Shown one piece after another: positions 44,241-53,951 of a DNA stretch of 64,000 bases. Under the pieces are notes generated by a model, which was not told the origin of the DNA, ran no database searches, and worked only from the letters and a program-made list of their open reading frames with translations. Position 1 is the first letter of the stretch. Every line of letters starts with the position of its first letter. Source of the stretch: Terrimicrobium sacchariphilum (GTDB taxonomy: Bacteria; Verrucomicrobiota; Verrucomicrobiia; Chthoniobacterales; Terrimicrobiaceae); assembly GCF_001613545.1 (NCBI RefSeq), contig NZ_BDCO01000002.1, positions 992,001 through 1,056,000 of the forward strand. Direction: 5' to 3'. Position numbers and translations under genes: made by a program.

Positions 44241-44641
44241 TGAAAACGGGTTTTCTGGAACCTCTTCCGGGTTTCCGCTGGATGAGCTACAAGGACGGGC
44301 GGCAGACGCTGATTGATTCGCTAGTTTATGTTTCCCGGGGTGGTGAGCGGTTCGAGGTGCCAGCGGGATTTGTCACGGACTATGCTTCTGTGCCGTCGCT
44401 CTTCTGGAATATTCCAGGTTTCGATCCTTACGGCCCGGCGAAATTTCCGGCGGTGCTTCACGACTGGCTGTATTCCCTGCGCGGAGGCGAACCCCATGAA
44501 AAGAAGCGCGAGGAATGCGATGCGCTCTTCCTTGAAGCCATGCAGTCGGTTGGGGTTGGTTGGTTGCATCGACGGATCATCTGGGCGGCGGTACGGCTTT
44601 GTGGGGGACTCTGGTCGATGTCTCAACCCTGGGTGAAATGA
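44240..44641 (+). CDS. DUF1353 phage protein
   Basis: 133 residues. The DUF1353 signature is plain: FEVPAGFVTDYASVPSLFW ... AKFPAVLHDWLYSL ... ECDALFLEAM. The family is common in phage lysis/tail regions, and its biochemical role is unknown. Either ATG 44237 or 44240 could start it. Its stop overlaps the endolysin ATG. Confidence 0.85.
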   Translation: MKTGFLEPLPGFRWMSYKDGRQTLIDSLVYVSRGGERFEVPAGFVTDYASVPSLFWNIPGFDPYGPAKFPAVLHDWLYSLRGGEPHEKKREECDALFLEAMQSVGVGWLHRRIIWAAVRLCGGLWSMSQPWVK

Positions 44642-45171
44642 CGACGAAACCCATGCTGATTGACGGATCTCTGGCGAGGCTGATACCCACACCGATCGAC
44701 ATCGCTGCCCGCCATGTCGGGGCACGCGAGACATCTCGCAACAAGGGGCCGGAAATCGCGCTGTTCTGGAATGACACGACCTACCCTCGGGGCAATGAAA
44801 ACCGTGAACCCTGGTGCGCAGCCTTCGTTTGCTATTGTCTGGCGGAGGCGGCCCGGCAGGGTTGGCGACCAAAGGTCAAGACACTCCCGCGCGAGGCGGC
44901 GGTGCGGTATTTCCTCGACTGGTGTCGAGGTCGCTATGGCGTGGAGGTCTGGGCGAATGACGGGAGGCGATTGCCCCTGGCGGGAGACATTGCGGTGTTT
45001 CTGCCTCGCCTATCCCACATCGGGTTCGTCGAAAACGTCTCGGGGAGGACGCTCGGCACGATCGAGGGGAATACCGATGACGGAGGCGGCCGCGAAGGGG
45101 ACGGAGTGCATCGCCGCCAGCGTGCGCTCTCTTTTCCGGGGTGGTTTGTGCGGTTTCTTTCCTTCGCGTAA
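44638..45171 (+). CDS. CHAP-domain endolysin
   Basis: 177 residues. The catalytic Cys60 is in EPWCAAFVCYCLAEA, His127 is in GDIAVFLPRLSHIGFVEN, and the acidic/Asn residue is in TIEGNTDDGG (about 142-145): the Cys-His-Asn/Asp order of NlpC/P60-CHAP amidases or endopeptidases. It cleaves peptidoglycan at the end of the phage cycle. No separate cell-wall-binding domain is seen. Translationally coupled to the DUF1353 gene. Confidence 0.85.
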   Translation: MTTKPMLIDGSLARLIPTPIDIAARHVGARETSRNKGPEIALFWNDTTYPRGNENREPWCAAFVCYCLAEAARQGWRPKVKTLPREAAVRYFLDWCRGRYGVEVWANDGRRLPLAGDIAVFLPRLSHIGFVENVSGRTLGTIEGNTDDGGGREGDGVHRRQRALSFPGWFVRFLSFA

Positions 45172-45197
45172 TGCGTGGTCTTGTGTACTGTTCTGGC

Positions 45198-45617
45198 ATG
45201 TTCCGGGTGGCAAAATTCCTGCTGATTTCTCTGGTCGCGCTGGCTGTGGAGGTTCCAGCGATCCGCGCCATTGGGCCATCCCGGGACCAGGACTATTTTG
45301 TCCGGCCGCAGCCCAGCCCGTTGGCCACACCGTATTCCGCACCTCTCTCGGGTATCGGCGCGGCGATCTCCGAGGACTCGGGCGTATGCCGGATCATGCA
45401 GATATTGCCGGATTCCGGAGCAAAGGCCGCGGGCCTTCTGCCGAACGACGAGATCGTGCGTATTGATGGAACCTTGATTGCGGGGTTTCCTCTCGACGAT
45501 ATTGCCTCGCTCCTGCGGGGGTCTCCGGGGACTCGCGTACTCGTGACGATCAAGCGCCCCGGTGTGGAAAAGCCTCTCGAGATCTGGGTGATTCGCGCGC
45601 CGATCAAGGTGCGTTGA
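45198..45617 (+). CDS. Exported PDZ-domain protein within the phage operon
   Basis: 139 residues. Signal peptide MFRVAKFLLISLVALAVEVP. A PDZ domain follows (SGIGAAISEDSGVCRIMQIL, DSGAKAAGLLPNDEIVRIDG, VLVTIKRPG). No protease domain is attached. Such a protein is typical of bacterial cell envelopes rather than phage particles. It lies between the endolysin and small terminase genes and may be a host-derived cargo gene or an envelope-acting lysis/immunity factor. Confidence 0.75.
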   Translation: MFRVAKFLLISLVALAVEVPAIRAIGPSRDQDYFVRPQPSPLATPYSAPLSGIGAAISEDSGVCRIMQILPDSGAKAAGLLPNDEIVRIDGTLIAGFPLDDIASLLRGSPGTRVLVTIKRPGVEKPLEIWVIRAPIKVR

Positions 45618-45692
45618 GCTGTACGCCTCTTGCGGGCGATACGGGTTTTTGGCTTGGTTCCGAAATCGATATTTGATAGTTTCTCCTTATAT

Positions 45693-46160
45693 ATGTCGGG
45701 AAAGCAACGGATGAGACGAAGCGCGGCCCTCGGCGAGGTGATCTGCGAACGTCTGGCGGCTGGGGAAAGTCTGCGACGGATTTGCCGGGATGCCGGGATG
45801 CCGTCCCTGGCTTCCATTTATCGCTGGCTCCAGGCGGATGAGGCGTTCCGTGCGCAGTACGTGCTGGCGCGAGAGCACCAGGCGGACGCGCTCTTTGACG
45901 AGATCCTCGACATCGCGGATGACGGGACGAATGACTTTGTGGAAAAAGAATCCAAAACCGGCCTACGAACCATCGTGCTGCGGGAGGAGGCAATATCACG
46001 CTCTCGCCTGCGGGTGGAGGCTCGGAAGTGGATGATCGCCCGCCTCGCCCCGAAGAAGTACGGCGAGAAGCACGAGCCCAAGGGCGAATCCTCCGATACG
46101 CTGCTCGACTTCCTAGATGGAATCCGCGCGGCGGGCGAGCGCCGGGAGGGAGCGGAATGA
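45693..46160 (+). CDS. Small terminase subunit
   Basis: 155 residues. Helix-turn-helix at the N-terminus (ICERLAAGESLRRICRDAGM, then SIYRWLQADEAFRAQYVLAR) and an oligomerisation helix (LRVEARKWMIARLAPKKYG). It recognises packaging sites and feeds DNA to the large subunit. Its stop overlaps the large-subunit ATG (ATGA). Confidence 0.85.
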   Translation: MSGKQRMRRSAALGEVICERLAAGESLRRICRDAGMPSLASIYRWLQADEAFRAQYVLAREHQADALFDEILDIADDGTNDFVEKESKTGLRTIVLREEAISRSRLRVEARKWMIARLAPKKYGEKHEPKGESSDTLLDFLDGIRAAGERREGAE

Positions 46161-47701
46161 AGATCGACCATCTCAAGGACCGCCTCTGGAGGCTGCGCAA
46201 CCTCTACTCGATCAAGGATGCCGAGACGGGGCGGGTGATCCCCTTCGTGCCGCGTCCCGAGCAGGAGGCAGTGTTTCAGGCCCTCGCCGGGGGACATCGC
46301 AAGATCATCATTCTCAAGGCGCGGCGCCTTGGGATGAGCACGGCCATCGATGTCTATGCGGCGGACGAGGCAATATTCCACGCCGGGCGGCAGATCAGCA
46401 TCGTCGATCGCAACCAGGATGACGCGGGCAAAAAGCTGAGCGGCATTTGCAAGGTGGCCTTTGAGTCGCTGCCGACGGCAATCCGCGAGCGCTTCCTTAT
46501 CGTGCGGGACAACGACAGCTCGTGGCAGATCCAGACGCTCTCCGGCGATACCGTGAGCGCGATCTATGCTGGGAAAAACGCGCGAGGCGGGACGAACCAG
46601 CTCCTTCACATTTCCGAGTGGGGCGTGATCCAGGCGGATGATTCCGGGCGTTCCGAGGAGATCCTCACCGGGGCGCTGCCCTCGGCGGAGCATGGCGTAA
46701 CAATTATCGAGACGACGTGGAAGGGCGGGCGCAACGGCCACCTCTGGACGCTGGTGAAAGATGCCCTCGCCATCCCGGCGGAGCGGCGCACACTCCAGGA
46801 CTGGCGCTTGTTCTTCTTCCCCTGGTGGAACGATCCCACCTACCGCGAGGCGGGCGACGAATCGCGCATCGATCCGGAGCTGCGCGCCTACTTTGCGGAA
46901 AAGGAGGCCGAGATCGGGTGCACGTTCGACCTCGCGCAAAAGACCTGGTACGCACGGCGGCGGGCGAGCCTCGGAGTCTTCATGTACCGCGAGTTTCCCA
47001 CCACGTTTGACGAGTGCTTCCGTGCGCCGATCGACGGGGCCATCTACGCGCCGCTCCTGGACAACCTGCGGCGGCAGGGTGCGATCACCGGCGGGCCGGT
47101 CGATGGGAGTGGACTTGTCCATACGTTCTGGGATCTCGGGAGCCCGCTGAATACTGTCGTGTGGTACGTGCAGTTCGTCGGGCGCGAGATCCGCGTGGTC
47201 GATGTCGATCTCTCAAGTGCGGACACGCCGCTCGACCTCACTCCCGTGCAGCGTGTCTCCCGCATGCTGGCCAAGGGTTACGTTTACGGAACCCACTACC
47301 TGCCGCACGACGCGGCGGTGACGGAGCGCAGCGGGAGGACCTTCCAGAGCGAACTCACGGCGGCGGGCCTGGTCAATACCCGCATCATTCCGCGCACGGC
47401 GGACATCTGGGTCGGCATCAACCGCCTGCGTCAGCTTATGCCGCGCATGTCATTTCGCATCCCGGCCTGCGAGGCGGGTCTGGATGCGCTGGCAAATTAC
47501 CACACGCGCAGCCAGGGCGAGGGTGGCCGGGCCAGCGACGAGCCCGTGCATGACTGGTCGAGCCACGCCGCGGACGCCCTGCGCATGATGGCCGAGGCGG
47601 AAATGGCGGGGATGATCTCCTCCGGCGGCGCGGCGGCGCATTCCGGCCGTGTGGCGGTGAAGATGGCCGGCCGCACCAGGCGCTTTACCGCGCGGCATTA
47701 G
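46157..47701 (+). CDS. Large terminase subunit
   Basis: 514 residues. Walker A-like KARRLGMST (54-62) and Walker B LLHISEW (149-155) form the packaging ATPase. The C-terminal RNase H-like nuclease has HTFWDLGSPLNT, the acidic VVDVDLSS, and HDWSSHAADALR. It cuts concatemers and pumps DNA into the prohead. The full-length, uninterrupted frame argues that this gene is still under selection. Confidence 0.92.
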   Translation: MKIDHLKDRLWRLRNLYSIKDAETGRVIPFVPRPEQEAVFQALAGGHRKIIILKARRLGMSTAIDVYAADEAIFHAGRQISIVDRNQDDAGKKLSGICKVAFESLPTAIRERFLIVRDNDSSWQIQTLSGDTVSAIYAGKNARGGTNQLLHISEWGVIQADDSGRSEEILTGALPSAEHGVTIIETTWKGGRNGHLWTLVKDALAIPAERRTLQDWRLFFFPWWNDPTYREAGDESRIDPELRAYFAEKEAEIGCTFDLAQKTWYARRRASLGVFMYREFPTTFDECFRAPIDGAIYAPLLDNLRRQGAITGGPVDGSGLVHTFWDLGSPLNTVVWYVQFVGREIRVVDVDLSSADTPLDLTPVQRVSRMLAKGYVYGTHYLPHDAAVTERSGRTFQSELTAAGLVNTRIIPRTADIWVGINRLRQLMPRMSFRIPACEAGLDALANYHTRSQGEGGRASDEPVHDWSSHAADALRMMAEAEMAGMISSGGAAAHSGRVAVKMAGRTRRFTARH

Positions 47702-47705
47702 CTTT

Positions 47706-48068
47706 ATGAAACACCGTGAGCCGCCCGTGTTCCAGATCGCGGAGATGTACCGTGCCCAGGCCACGCGTTTGTCGTTTCGCGAGGAGCTCGATGGGTATTT
47801 GCAGCATGGCTACGTTTTCAATACGCCCGCTTTCTTTGTCATGGGGCGTGCAGTGTCCCGCCACGCGAGCCTTGAGGAAATCGTCGACCCGTGGCGGGTC
47901 TTCGCCCGGGAGGAGCAGGATGCGTGGTTCCTGGCCGCGCTGGCGGGTGACTGGCGCTCGCCGCTGCACCTCTTTCCGTATTCCCTCCCGTGGATCGGGT
48001 GGGAGAGGGGGCTGAAGAGCGGCTTGCGCTTCTGGCCGCTGGCGAGGGTGGCGCGCTATCGCGCCTGA
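47706..48068 (+). CDS. Conserved podophage protein of unknown function
   Basis: 120 residues: YVFNTPAFFVMGRAVSRHAS, VDPWRVFAREEQDAWFLAA, AGDWRSPLHLFPYSLPWIGW. This type of small protein occurs near packaging genes of several podophages. It occupies the place where a portal gene would normally lie. It is followed by 267 bp without a gene that lead to the capsid start. Confidence 0.6.
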   Translation: MKHREPPVFQIAEMYRAQATRLSFREELDGYLQHGYVFNTPAFFVMGRAVSRHASLEEIVDPWRVFAREEQDAWFLAALAGDWRSPLHLFPYSLPWIGWERGLKSGLRFWPLARVARYRA

Positions 48069-48335
48069 GGATTGCGCCTTTCGCGGAAACTTTCCGCAAA
48101 TTTTTTCACCAGCTGCCGAGCATCCCTTGCATGGGTTGCATGACTTAGGTTGCGATTAGCGTTCGTGGCTTAGTTTTTACTTCCTGTTTCTCCTTAAATG
48201 TGTATTGTTAAGGATGTCGAGCGGAGAACTCCTGGTGAGCCCGCCCACGGCGATTCCCGAAGGCTGGGACCTGCACGGTTGCAGATAATCCAGTCGGCCG
48301 AGGGGCGAACCAATTCCAACCAAGGAAAAAAACCT

Positions 48336-49238
48336 ATGGCAGCTATCAAGAGCATTCCGGAATACTATGTGACGGAATACGAGACAAACTGGAGCCACAA
48401 GGCCCAGCAGAAAATCTCCCTGCTCAAGGATCAGGTGATCCTCGACAACATCGACGGCAAGGAGAAGAGCTACAACAAAATCGGCACGGTCGAGTTTCAG
48501 CGGGTGACCGAGCGCGCGGGCGCCACGCGAGTGAGCGACCTCAGCCTCGAGAAGCGCTGGCTGCGCCCGTTCCCGTTTGACGACACGAAAGTCTTCGACG
48601 AGTGGGACGAAAAGTTCCTCGGCGAGATCAGCCTGCCGTCGAGCCAGCTCATGGAGGCCCAGGCGGCCGCCTATGCCCGGCTCGCCGATAGCATCATCCT
48701 GCAGGCCGCCGTGGGCGATGCCTACACGGGTGAAAACGGCGCGAGCGTCGTCTCCCTGCCGTCCTCGCAGACCGTCGCGGTGAACTACGTGGAGAGCGGC
48801 ACCGCTGCAAACAGCGGCCTCACCATCGGCAAGCTGCGCCGTGCGAAGTACATCCTCGACGACAACGACGTCGACGACATGGAGCCGCGCACCGTCGCGT
48901 ACTGCGCGAAGCAGCTCCAGGATCTCCTGCGCTCCGTCGAGATCGGCAGCAAGGACTACAACGCTGTGCAGGCGCTGGTCGACGGCCAGGTGAACAAGTT
49001 CCTCGGCTTCACCTTCAAGCGTGTGTCGAGCAAGGTGCTGCCCATCTCGGGCGGCGTGCGCCAGGTGGTCTTCTGGGCGAAGAACGGTCTGCGCCTCTCC
49101 GACAGTGGCAAGCAGACCCGCATGGACATCCTGCCGACCCAGTCGCACGCGCTCCAGGTGCGTTCCGTGGGCGTGCTCGGCGCGACCCGCGACGAGGAGG
49201 CCCGCGTGGGCATCATCTACTGCGACGAGACGGTCTAA
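48336..49238 (+). CDS. Major capsid protein (podophage type)
   Basis: 300 residues from MAAIKSIPEYYVTEYETNW, preceded by a purine-rich Shine-Dalgarno (AAGGAAAAAAAC). The segments QKISLLKDQVILDNIDGKEK, RRAKYILDDNDVDDMEPRTV and SHALQVRSVGVLGATRDEEA fit the capsid family of P22/phiKMV-like podophages. The position between packaging and tail genes agrees. An N-terminal extension to 48198 was rejected. Confidence 0.8.
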   Translation: MAAIKSIPEYYVTEYETNWSHKAQQKISLLKDQVILDNIDGKEKSYNKIGTVEFQRVTERAGATRVSDLSLEKRWLRPFPFDDTKVFDEWDEKFLGEISLPSSQLMEAQAAAYARLADSIILQAAVGDAYTGENGASVVSLPSSQTVAVNYVESGTAANSGLTIGKLRRAKYILDDNDVDDMEPRTVAYCAKQLQDLLRSVEIGSKDYNAVQALVDGQVNKFLGFTFKRVSSKVLPISGGVRQVVFWAKNGLRLSDSGKQTRMDILPTQSHALQVRSVGVLGATRDEEARVGIIYCDETV

Positions 49239-49275
49239 GCAACCGGCGAGGAACCTTAGAAATCAAGTAAACATC

Positions 49276-49737
49276 ATGGCAACAGTGAAAACTGACGTGG
49301 CGACCGCGCAGAGCTCGAGCAATCCTCGGGACCGCGGCGATGGCAACAAGGTGACGGGCGACCTCCGGATTGCGGAGGCTGTCTATACAACCACGACGGC
49401 CCTGGCCGCGAACGACGTGATCGATGTCGTGACGCTGCCCGTGGGAGCGATCGTGCTCCCCGAGCGCAGCTGGGTGGCCAGCGAGGGCACCGGCGGTACC
49501 GGTACGGCGATCGCCAAACTCGGCGACGCGCTGGACGATGACCGTTACTCGGCCACCAGCGTGGCGATCGCCTCCGCCGCCTCCTCGGCGGTGACGGCGG
49601 CTGCGGCGACCAGCGTGGTCGTGCGCACTCCGGTGACGAAGGACACGGCGACCGTGAAGGCGACCGTGGCCCTCTCCAGCGGCACGGTGACGGCGGGCAA
49701 GGTGGTGCGCTTCAGCATCGCCTACCTCCTCCCGTAA
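49276..49737 (+). CDS. Phage head-associated protein (decoration-like)
   Basis: 153 residues: MATVKTDVATAQSSSNPRDR, then a beta-rich Ala/Thr/Val-rich body (LAANDVIDVVTLPVGAIVLP ... GKVVRFSIAYLLP). Directly downstream of the capsid gene, where decoration or head-stabilising proteins often lie. Assigned by position and composition only. Confidence 0.6.
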   Translation: MATVKTDVATAQSSSNPRDRGDGNKVTGDLRIAEAVYTTTTALAANDVIDVVTLPVGAIVLPERSWVASEGTGGTGTAIAKLGDALDDDRYSATSVAIASAASSAVTAAAATSVVVRTPVTKDTATVKATVALSSGTVTAGKVVRFSIAYLLP

Positions 49738-49836
49738 GGGCGGGCGTCCTGGTTGATACCCCGCATCCCGGCCTCGCGCCGGGGTGCGGCAATCAGCCCG
49801 GAGCCTTCGCTCCCGCATTCCCTAATAAAAATCATC

Positions 49837-50433
49837 ATGGCAGCAAACCCGACCACCATCTGCAATCTCGCCCTGGCCCACCTCGGCGAGGATCACCTCA
49901 TGAGCCTCGACGACGACTCGCGCGAGGCGCAATTCTGCAAGCGCTTCTACGACCAGACGCGGGACGAGGTGATACAAAGCCACCCGTGGAATTTCGCCAT
50001 CCGCCGCGCCGTGCTTTCCCGGCTCGCGGAGGCTCCCGCCTTTGGCTGGGCCTGGCAGTATCAGCTCCCCGCCGACTGCCTGCGCATCCTCCAGCTCAAC
50101 GGCCACGATGTGTCGAAGCGCGAGGGCCGCTACGAGGTCGAGGGCGGCCGCCTGCTCACGAACGACGACGAGTGCGCCGTGCGCTACCTGCGCCGCGTGG
50201 AGGATGCCGCGTTGTTTCCTCCGCTCTTCGTCGAGGCGGTCGCTCTGAAGATCGCCACCCGCCTGGCGAAGCCCCTCACCGGCAGCACCTCCGAGGTGGA
50301 GCGCCTGCTCATCGAGTACGAACGAATCACCAAGCCTCTCGCCATGCGCGCCGATGCGCTGGAGGGCCGTCCCGCCGTGCGCCCGGCCTGGGTCGAGAGC
50401 GATTTCGTGCGCGCCCGCCGCGGAGGCATCTAA
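49837..50433 (+). CDS. Tail tubular protein A (T7 gp11-like)
   Basis: 198 residues, MAANPTTICNLALAHLGEDH, SLDDDSREAQFCKRFYDQTR, HPWNFAIRRAVLSRL, YQLPADCLRIL. This is the hallmark start of gp11-like tail-tube/adaptor proteins of podophages. Its partner gp12-like gene follows after 5 bp. Confidence 0.85.
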   Translation: MAANPTTICNLALAHLGEDHLMSLDDDSREAQFCKRFYDQTRDEVIQSHPWNFAIRRAVLSRLAEAPAFGWAWQYQLPADCLRILQLNGHDVSKREGRYEVEGGRLLTNDDECAVRYLRRVEDAALFPPLFVEAVALKIATRLAKPLTGSTSEVERLLIEYERITKPLAMRADALEGRPAVRPAWVESDFVRARRGGI

Positions 50434-50438
50434 AGATC

Positions 50439-52718
50439 ATGGCCTATCAGCTCATCCCCAGCTTCAACGCGGGAGAAATCTCGCCCTATCTCGACGCCCG
50501 CAGCGACCTGGAGAAGTACGCCTCCGGCTGCCGCCTGCTTGAGAACTTCATCATCCTGCCCTACGGCGGCGTCTACCGGCGTCCCGGCACCGAGTACCTC
50601 GGCCGGGCAAAGCATGCCGACTCGCGCTGCCGCCTCATCGGGTTCAACTTCTCCATCACCACGCGGTTCGTCCTCGAGTTGGGGAGTCAATACGTCCGCT
50701 TTTGGTCGAATGGCGTCCCGGTTACCACCACCGGCGGGCTGCCGCTTGAGCTCGCCACGCCCTACCTCGAGAGCGAGCTGCGCGACCTCCAGTACGTGCA
50801 GATCAATGACGTGATGTACTTCGTCCACCCCGCGCACGAGCCGCGCAAGCTCACGCGCCGGGCGGATACCGACTGGACCTTCGCGCCTGTCGCGTGGGAC
50901 TGGCCTGCCTTCCTTGATGACAATACCGACGCGACCACCATCACGCCCAGCGCCACGACGGGCACGGGAATCACGCTCACCGCGTCGGCGGCGACCTTTG
51001 AGAGCGGCCATGTCGGCGCGTACTGGCAGATCGCCCACGCCCGGGCCAATGCGTCGGTGACCGTCTCCATCACTGCGAGTAATACCTCGTCCTCCCTCGC
51101 CGTCATCGGCAGCTGGGAAATCACCACCTACGGCACGTGGGCGGGCACCGTGCAGGTGCAGCGCAGCGAGGATGGCGGCGCGACCTGGGAGACCATTCGC
51201 TCCTTCGCCTCCGAGAGCAATCGCAACGTCTCGGCCACCGGCAAGGAAAACAAGGAGGTCCTCCTGCGCCTCGCCGTCGCCTTTACCTCCGGCTCCGGCA
51301 CCGCGCGGCTCGAGGCCGTGCAGTCGCGCGAGTACGGCTTTGTGAAGATCACCGAGGTCACCGACTCCACCCATGCAAAGGCCGACGTGGTCAATGCCCT
51401 CACCGCCACCACGGCGACCAAGGCCTGGGCCGAGGGCGCATGGTCGCAGCGCCGCGGCTACCCGCGCACCGTCACCCTGCACGAGCAGCGGCTCTACTTT
51501 GGTGGCACCAGCGCGCGCCCGCAGTCGCTCTGGGGCAGCGTCATCGACGACTTTGAAAACTTCCGCGTCTCCTCGCTGGACGACTCCGGGTTGTTCTTCA
51601 CCCTCTCCGCGCAGGAGTCCAATCCCATCCAGTGGCTCCTCTCCCAGGACCAGCTCCTCATCGGCACCGCCGGCGACGAGTGGACGCTGGGCAGCAGCGA
51701 CAGCAACTCCGCCCTCACGCCCACCAACGTCCGCGCCGCCCGCCAATCCAGCTACGGGTCAAAGTCCCTCCGCGCCCTCATCATCAACGACGTCGTCCTC
51801 TTCGTCCAGCGCCAGGGGCGCAAGGTGCGCGAGCTCGTCTACTCCTTTGAGAAAGACGGCTGGGTCGCGCAGGATCTCACGCTCCTCTCCGAGCACATCA
51901 CCCGCGGCGAGGTGCTCGAGTGCGCCTTTCAGCAGCAGCCCGACGCCATTTACTGGACCATCACCGGCGCGGGCCAGCTCGTCGGCATGACCTACGAGCG
52001 CCTGCAAAACGTCGTCGGCTGGCACCGGCACACCACCGATGGCGCGTTTGAGAGCGTCGCCACCACCTACGGCGCGAATGGCGCGGACGAGGTCTGGGTC
52101 GCCGTGCGCCGCACCATCGACGGCCAGGAGGTGCGCTACATCGAGCGCTTCCGCACCGACTTCCGCGAGACCTTTGAGCAGGAGGACAAGGTCCACTGGT
52201 GGTACCTCGACTGCGCCCGGAGAGTAGTCAATACCCCCGAGTCCGCCACCGTCTCCGGCCTCGATCACCTGGAGGGAAAGAGCGTGGAAATCCTCGCCGA
52301 CGGCGCGGTCTCGCCCGGGCGCGAGGTCTCGGGCGGCGCGGTCACCCTGCAATCCCCCGCCGGCATCGTCCTCGCCGGGCTGCCCTTCACCTCCACCCTG
52401 CGCCCGATGAAGCTTGAGATGCCCGACCAGCAGGGCGCCTCCCGGGGCCGCAAAAAACGCATCCACCGCATGCTCCTCTCCCTGCACAAGTCCCTCGGCG
52501 GCGAGGTCTCCAGCGACGGCGGCGCGCGCTGGGGAGCAGTCTATTCCCGCTCCACCGGCGACCACATGGACGACAGCCCGCCCGTCTTCACCGGCGACAA
52601 AAACGTCGTCGTCGCGGGCAGCCATGCCACCTCGGCCGACATCGCCGTGCGCCAGGCCCAGCCCCTGCCGCTCACCGTGCTCGACCTCGTCCTGAAGTGG
52701 GAGGTCTATGGAGACTGA
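50439..52718 (+). CDS. Tail tubular protein B (T7 gp12-like tail nozzle)
   Basis: 759 residues, beginning AYQLIPSFNAGEISPYLDAR, with ENFIILPYGGVYRRPGTEYL and many beta-strands. Typical of the large nozzle protein of podovirus tails. Later segments (LHEQRLYFGGTSARPQSLWG, LLSQDQLLIGTAGDEWTLGS) are characteristic of the family. Overlaps the next gene by 11 bp. Confidence 0.88.
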   Translation: MAYQLIPSFNAGEISPYLDARSDLEKYASGCRLLENFIILPYGGVYRRPGTEYLGRAKHADSRCRLIGFNFSITTRFVLELGSQYVRFWSNGVPVTTTGGLPLELATPYLESELRDLQYVQINDVMYFVHPAHEPRKLTRRADTDWTFAPVAWDWPAFLDDNTDATTITPSATTGTGITLTASAATFESGHVGAYWQIAHARANASVTVSITASNTSSSLAVIGSWEITTYGTWAGTVQVQRSEDGGATWETIRSFASESNRNVSATGKENKEVLLRLAVAFTSGSGTARLEAVQSREYGFVKITEVTDSTHAKADVVNALTATTATKAWAEGAWSQRRGYPRTVTLHEQRLYFGGTSARPQSLWGSVIDDFENFRVSSLDDSGLFFTLSAQESNPIQWLLSQDQLLIGTAGDEWTLGSSDSNSALTPTNVRAARQSSYGSKSLRALIINDVVLFVQRQGRKVRELVYSFEKDGWVAQDLTLLSEHITRGEVLECAFQQQPDAIYWTITGAGQLVGMTYERLQNVVGWHRHTTDGAFESVATTYGANGADEVWVAVRRTIDGQEVRYIERFRTDFRETFEQEDKVHWWYLDCARRVVNTPESATVSGLDHLEGKSVEILADGAVSPGREVSGGAVTLQSPAGIVLAGLPFTSTLRPMKLEMPDQQGASRGRKKRIHRMLLSLHKSLGGEVSSDGGARWGAVYSRSTGDHMDDSPPVFTGDKNVVVAGSHATSADIAVRQAQPLPLTVLDLVLKWEVYGD

Positions 52719-53181
52719 GGCCGCATCGCACCGCCCGATGAAGCCGTACCTGCAGCTACGAGAGTTCGACCCCGCGCGGGATTACGCCATGATCGAGGAG
52801 TGGCACGCGGAGCATGGGCGGTGCGCCCCGCCGCTCCAGATGCTCCCGCGCCTCGGCATCATCATCTACGAGCAGCCCTCGGGCCGCGACCTCGCAGCCA
52901 TCTGGCTCTACATGGACAATTCCGTCGGCGTCTGCTTCCCCGAGCAGATCGTCACGCGGCCCGGGTTGGGAATGAAAGCGGCGCGCGCCGCGCTGCTCAC
53001 GGGGCTGGATTTTTTGAAGCGCCGGGCGAGGGCGCTGGGTTACTGGGCCATGGTCGTGCACACGCTGCCGGCCATCGCCCGCACATTGAAATCACGCGGG
53101 TGGGCCGCCACCTGCCCGCCGGAAAAGATCACCATGATCACGACACTATTGGAGGAGGAAAACGATGGGTACGGGAGCTGA
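52708..53181 (+). CDS. GNAT-like small phage protein
   Basis: 157 residues (ATG 52738 is also possible). REFDPARDYAMIEEWHAEHG, the strands IWLYMDNSVGVCFPEQIV and AARAALLTGLDFLKRRARAL, and MVVHTLPAIARTLKSRGWA resemble a GNAT acetyltransferase fold. Small acetyltransferase-like genes at this position are frequent in podophages. The catalytic status is uncertain. It overlaps both neighbours. Confidence 0.6.
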   Translation: METEAASHRPMKPYLQLREFDPARDYAMIEEWHAEHGRCAPPLQMLPRLGIIIYEQPSGRDLAAIWLYMDNSVGVCFPEQIVTRPGLGMKAARAALLTGLDFLKRRARALGYWAMVVHTLPAIARTLKSRGWAATCPPEKITMITTLLEEENDGYGS

Positions 53182-53941
53182 ACTGGCACCTTATTTGATT
53201 GCGATGACTGTGACCTCGATTGCCGCATCGGCAGCGAGCACCGGCATCAGCATGTACTCGCAGCAGGAGCAGGCCAAGACCGCCAGCGCCATTGCGGATT
53301 ACAACTACGACATCGAGCGCCAGAATGCCGAGGTGCAGGCCAAAATGGCCCAGCAGCAGGCCCTCTGGCGGCAGCAGGCCGCGCAGGTCCAGTATCAGCT
53401 CGACCAGAACAACGCGCAGTACATGGATCAGCAGGCGCGCGCCGTCCAGATGCAGGCGGAGGAAAAAGCCCGCCGCGTCCGCGAGGAAGGCGAGCGCACC
53501 CTGGCCAAGCAGCGCGCGCAATACGCCGCCTCGGGAGTCGTTAATGAAGGCACTCCGCTTGCCGTCCTCAGCGAATCCGCCGGGCTGATCGAGCTGAATG
53601 CCCAGGACGCCATTTACGAGGGCGACGTGCAGTCCCGCGACTGGCTGCGCAAGGCCGAGGAGGCCCGGTATCAGTCAAAATTCAGCCTCTTCGACCAGCA
53701 GACCGCCGGTTATGAGGCAGCCGCCGCCAAGGCGGGCAAGGTCATCAGCCTCCAGACTGCGGAGTTGAACCGCGCCGCTGGCAAGGCCCAGGCCGAGGGC
53801 TACCGCATCAGCTCCTACGGCACTCTGCTTGGCGGAGTCTCCGACATCGCCAGCACGGCCAGCTATGGGCTCGACCGATACTCCAGCCTGCGCAAGGACG
53901 ACGCGCTCAAGTCCACCGCCGCGAAAACTTCCACCAACTAA
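53165..53941 (+). CDS. Internal virion protein (T7 gp14-like)
   Basis: 258 residues: N-terminal hydrophobic Ala/Ser-rich segment (AMTVTSIAASAASTGISMYS), then a long Gln/Ala-rich coiled region (NAEVQAKMAQQQALWRQQAA) and the conserved AKQRAQYAASGVVNEGTPLA ... GDVQSRDWLRKAE. Such proteins leave the capsid first and form the trans-envelope ejection channel. Confidence 0.8.
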   Translation: MGTGAELAPYLIAMTVTSIAASAASTGISMYSQQEQAKTASAIADYNYDIERQNAEVQAKMAQQQALWRQQAAQVQYQLDQNNAQYMDQQARAVQMQAEEKARRVREEGERTLAKQRAQYAASGVVNEGTPLAVLSESAGLIELNAQDAIYEGDVQSRDWLRKAEEARYQSKFSLFDQQTAGYEAAAAKAGKVISLQTAELNRAAGKAQAEGYRISSYGTLLGGVSDIASTASYGLDRYSSLRKDDALKSTAAKTSTN

Positions 53942-53951
53942 GCAACCACCC

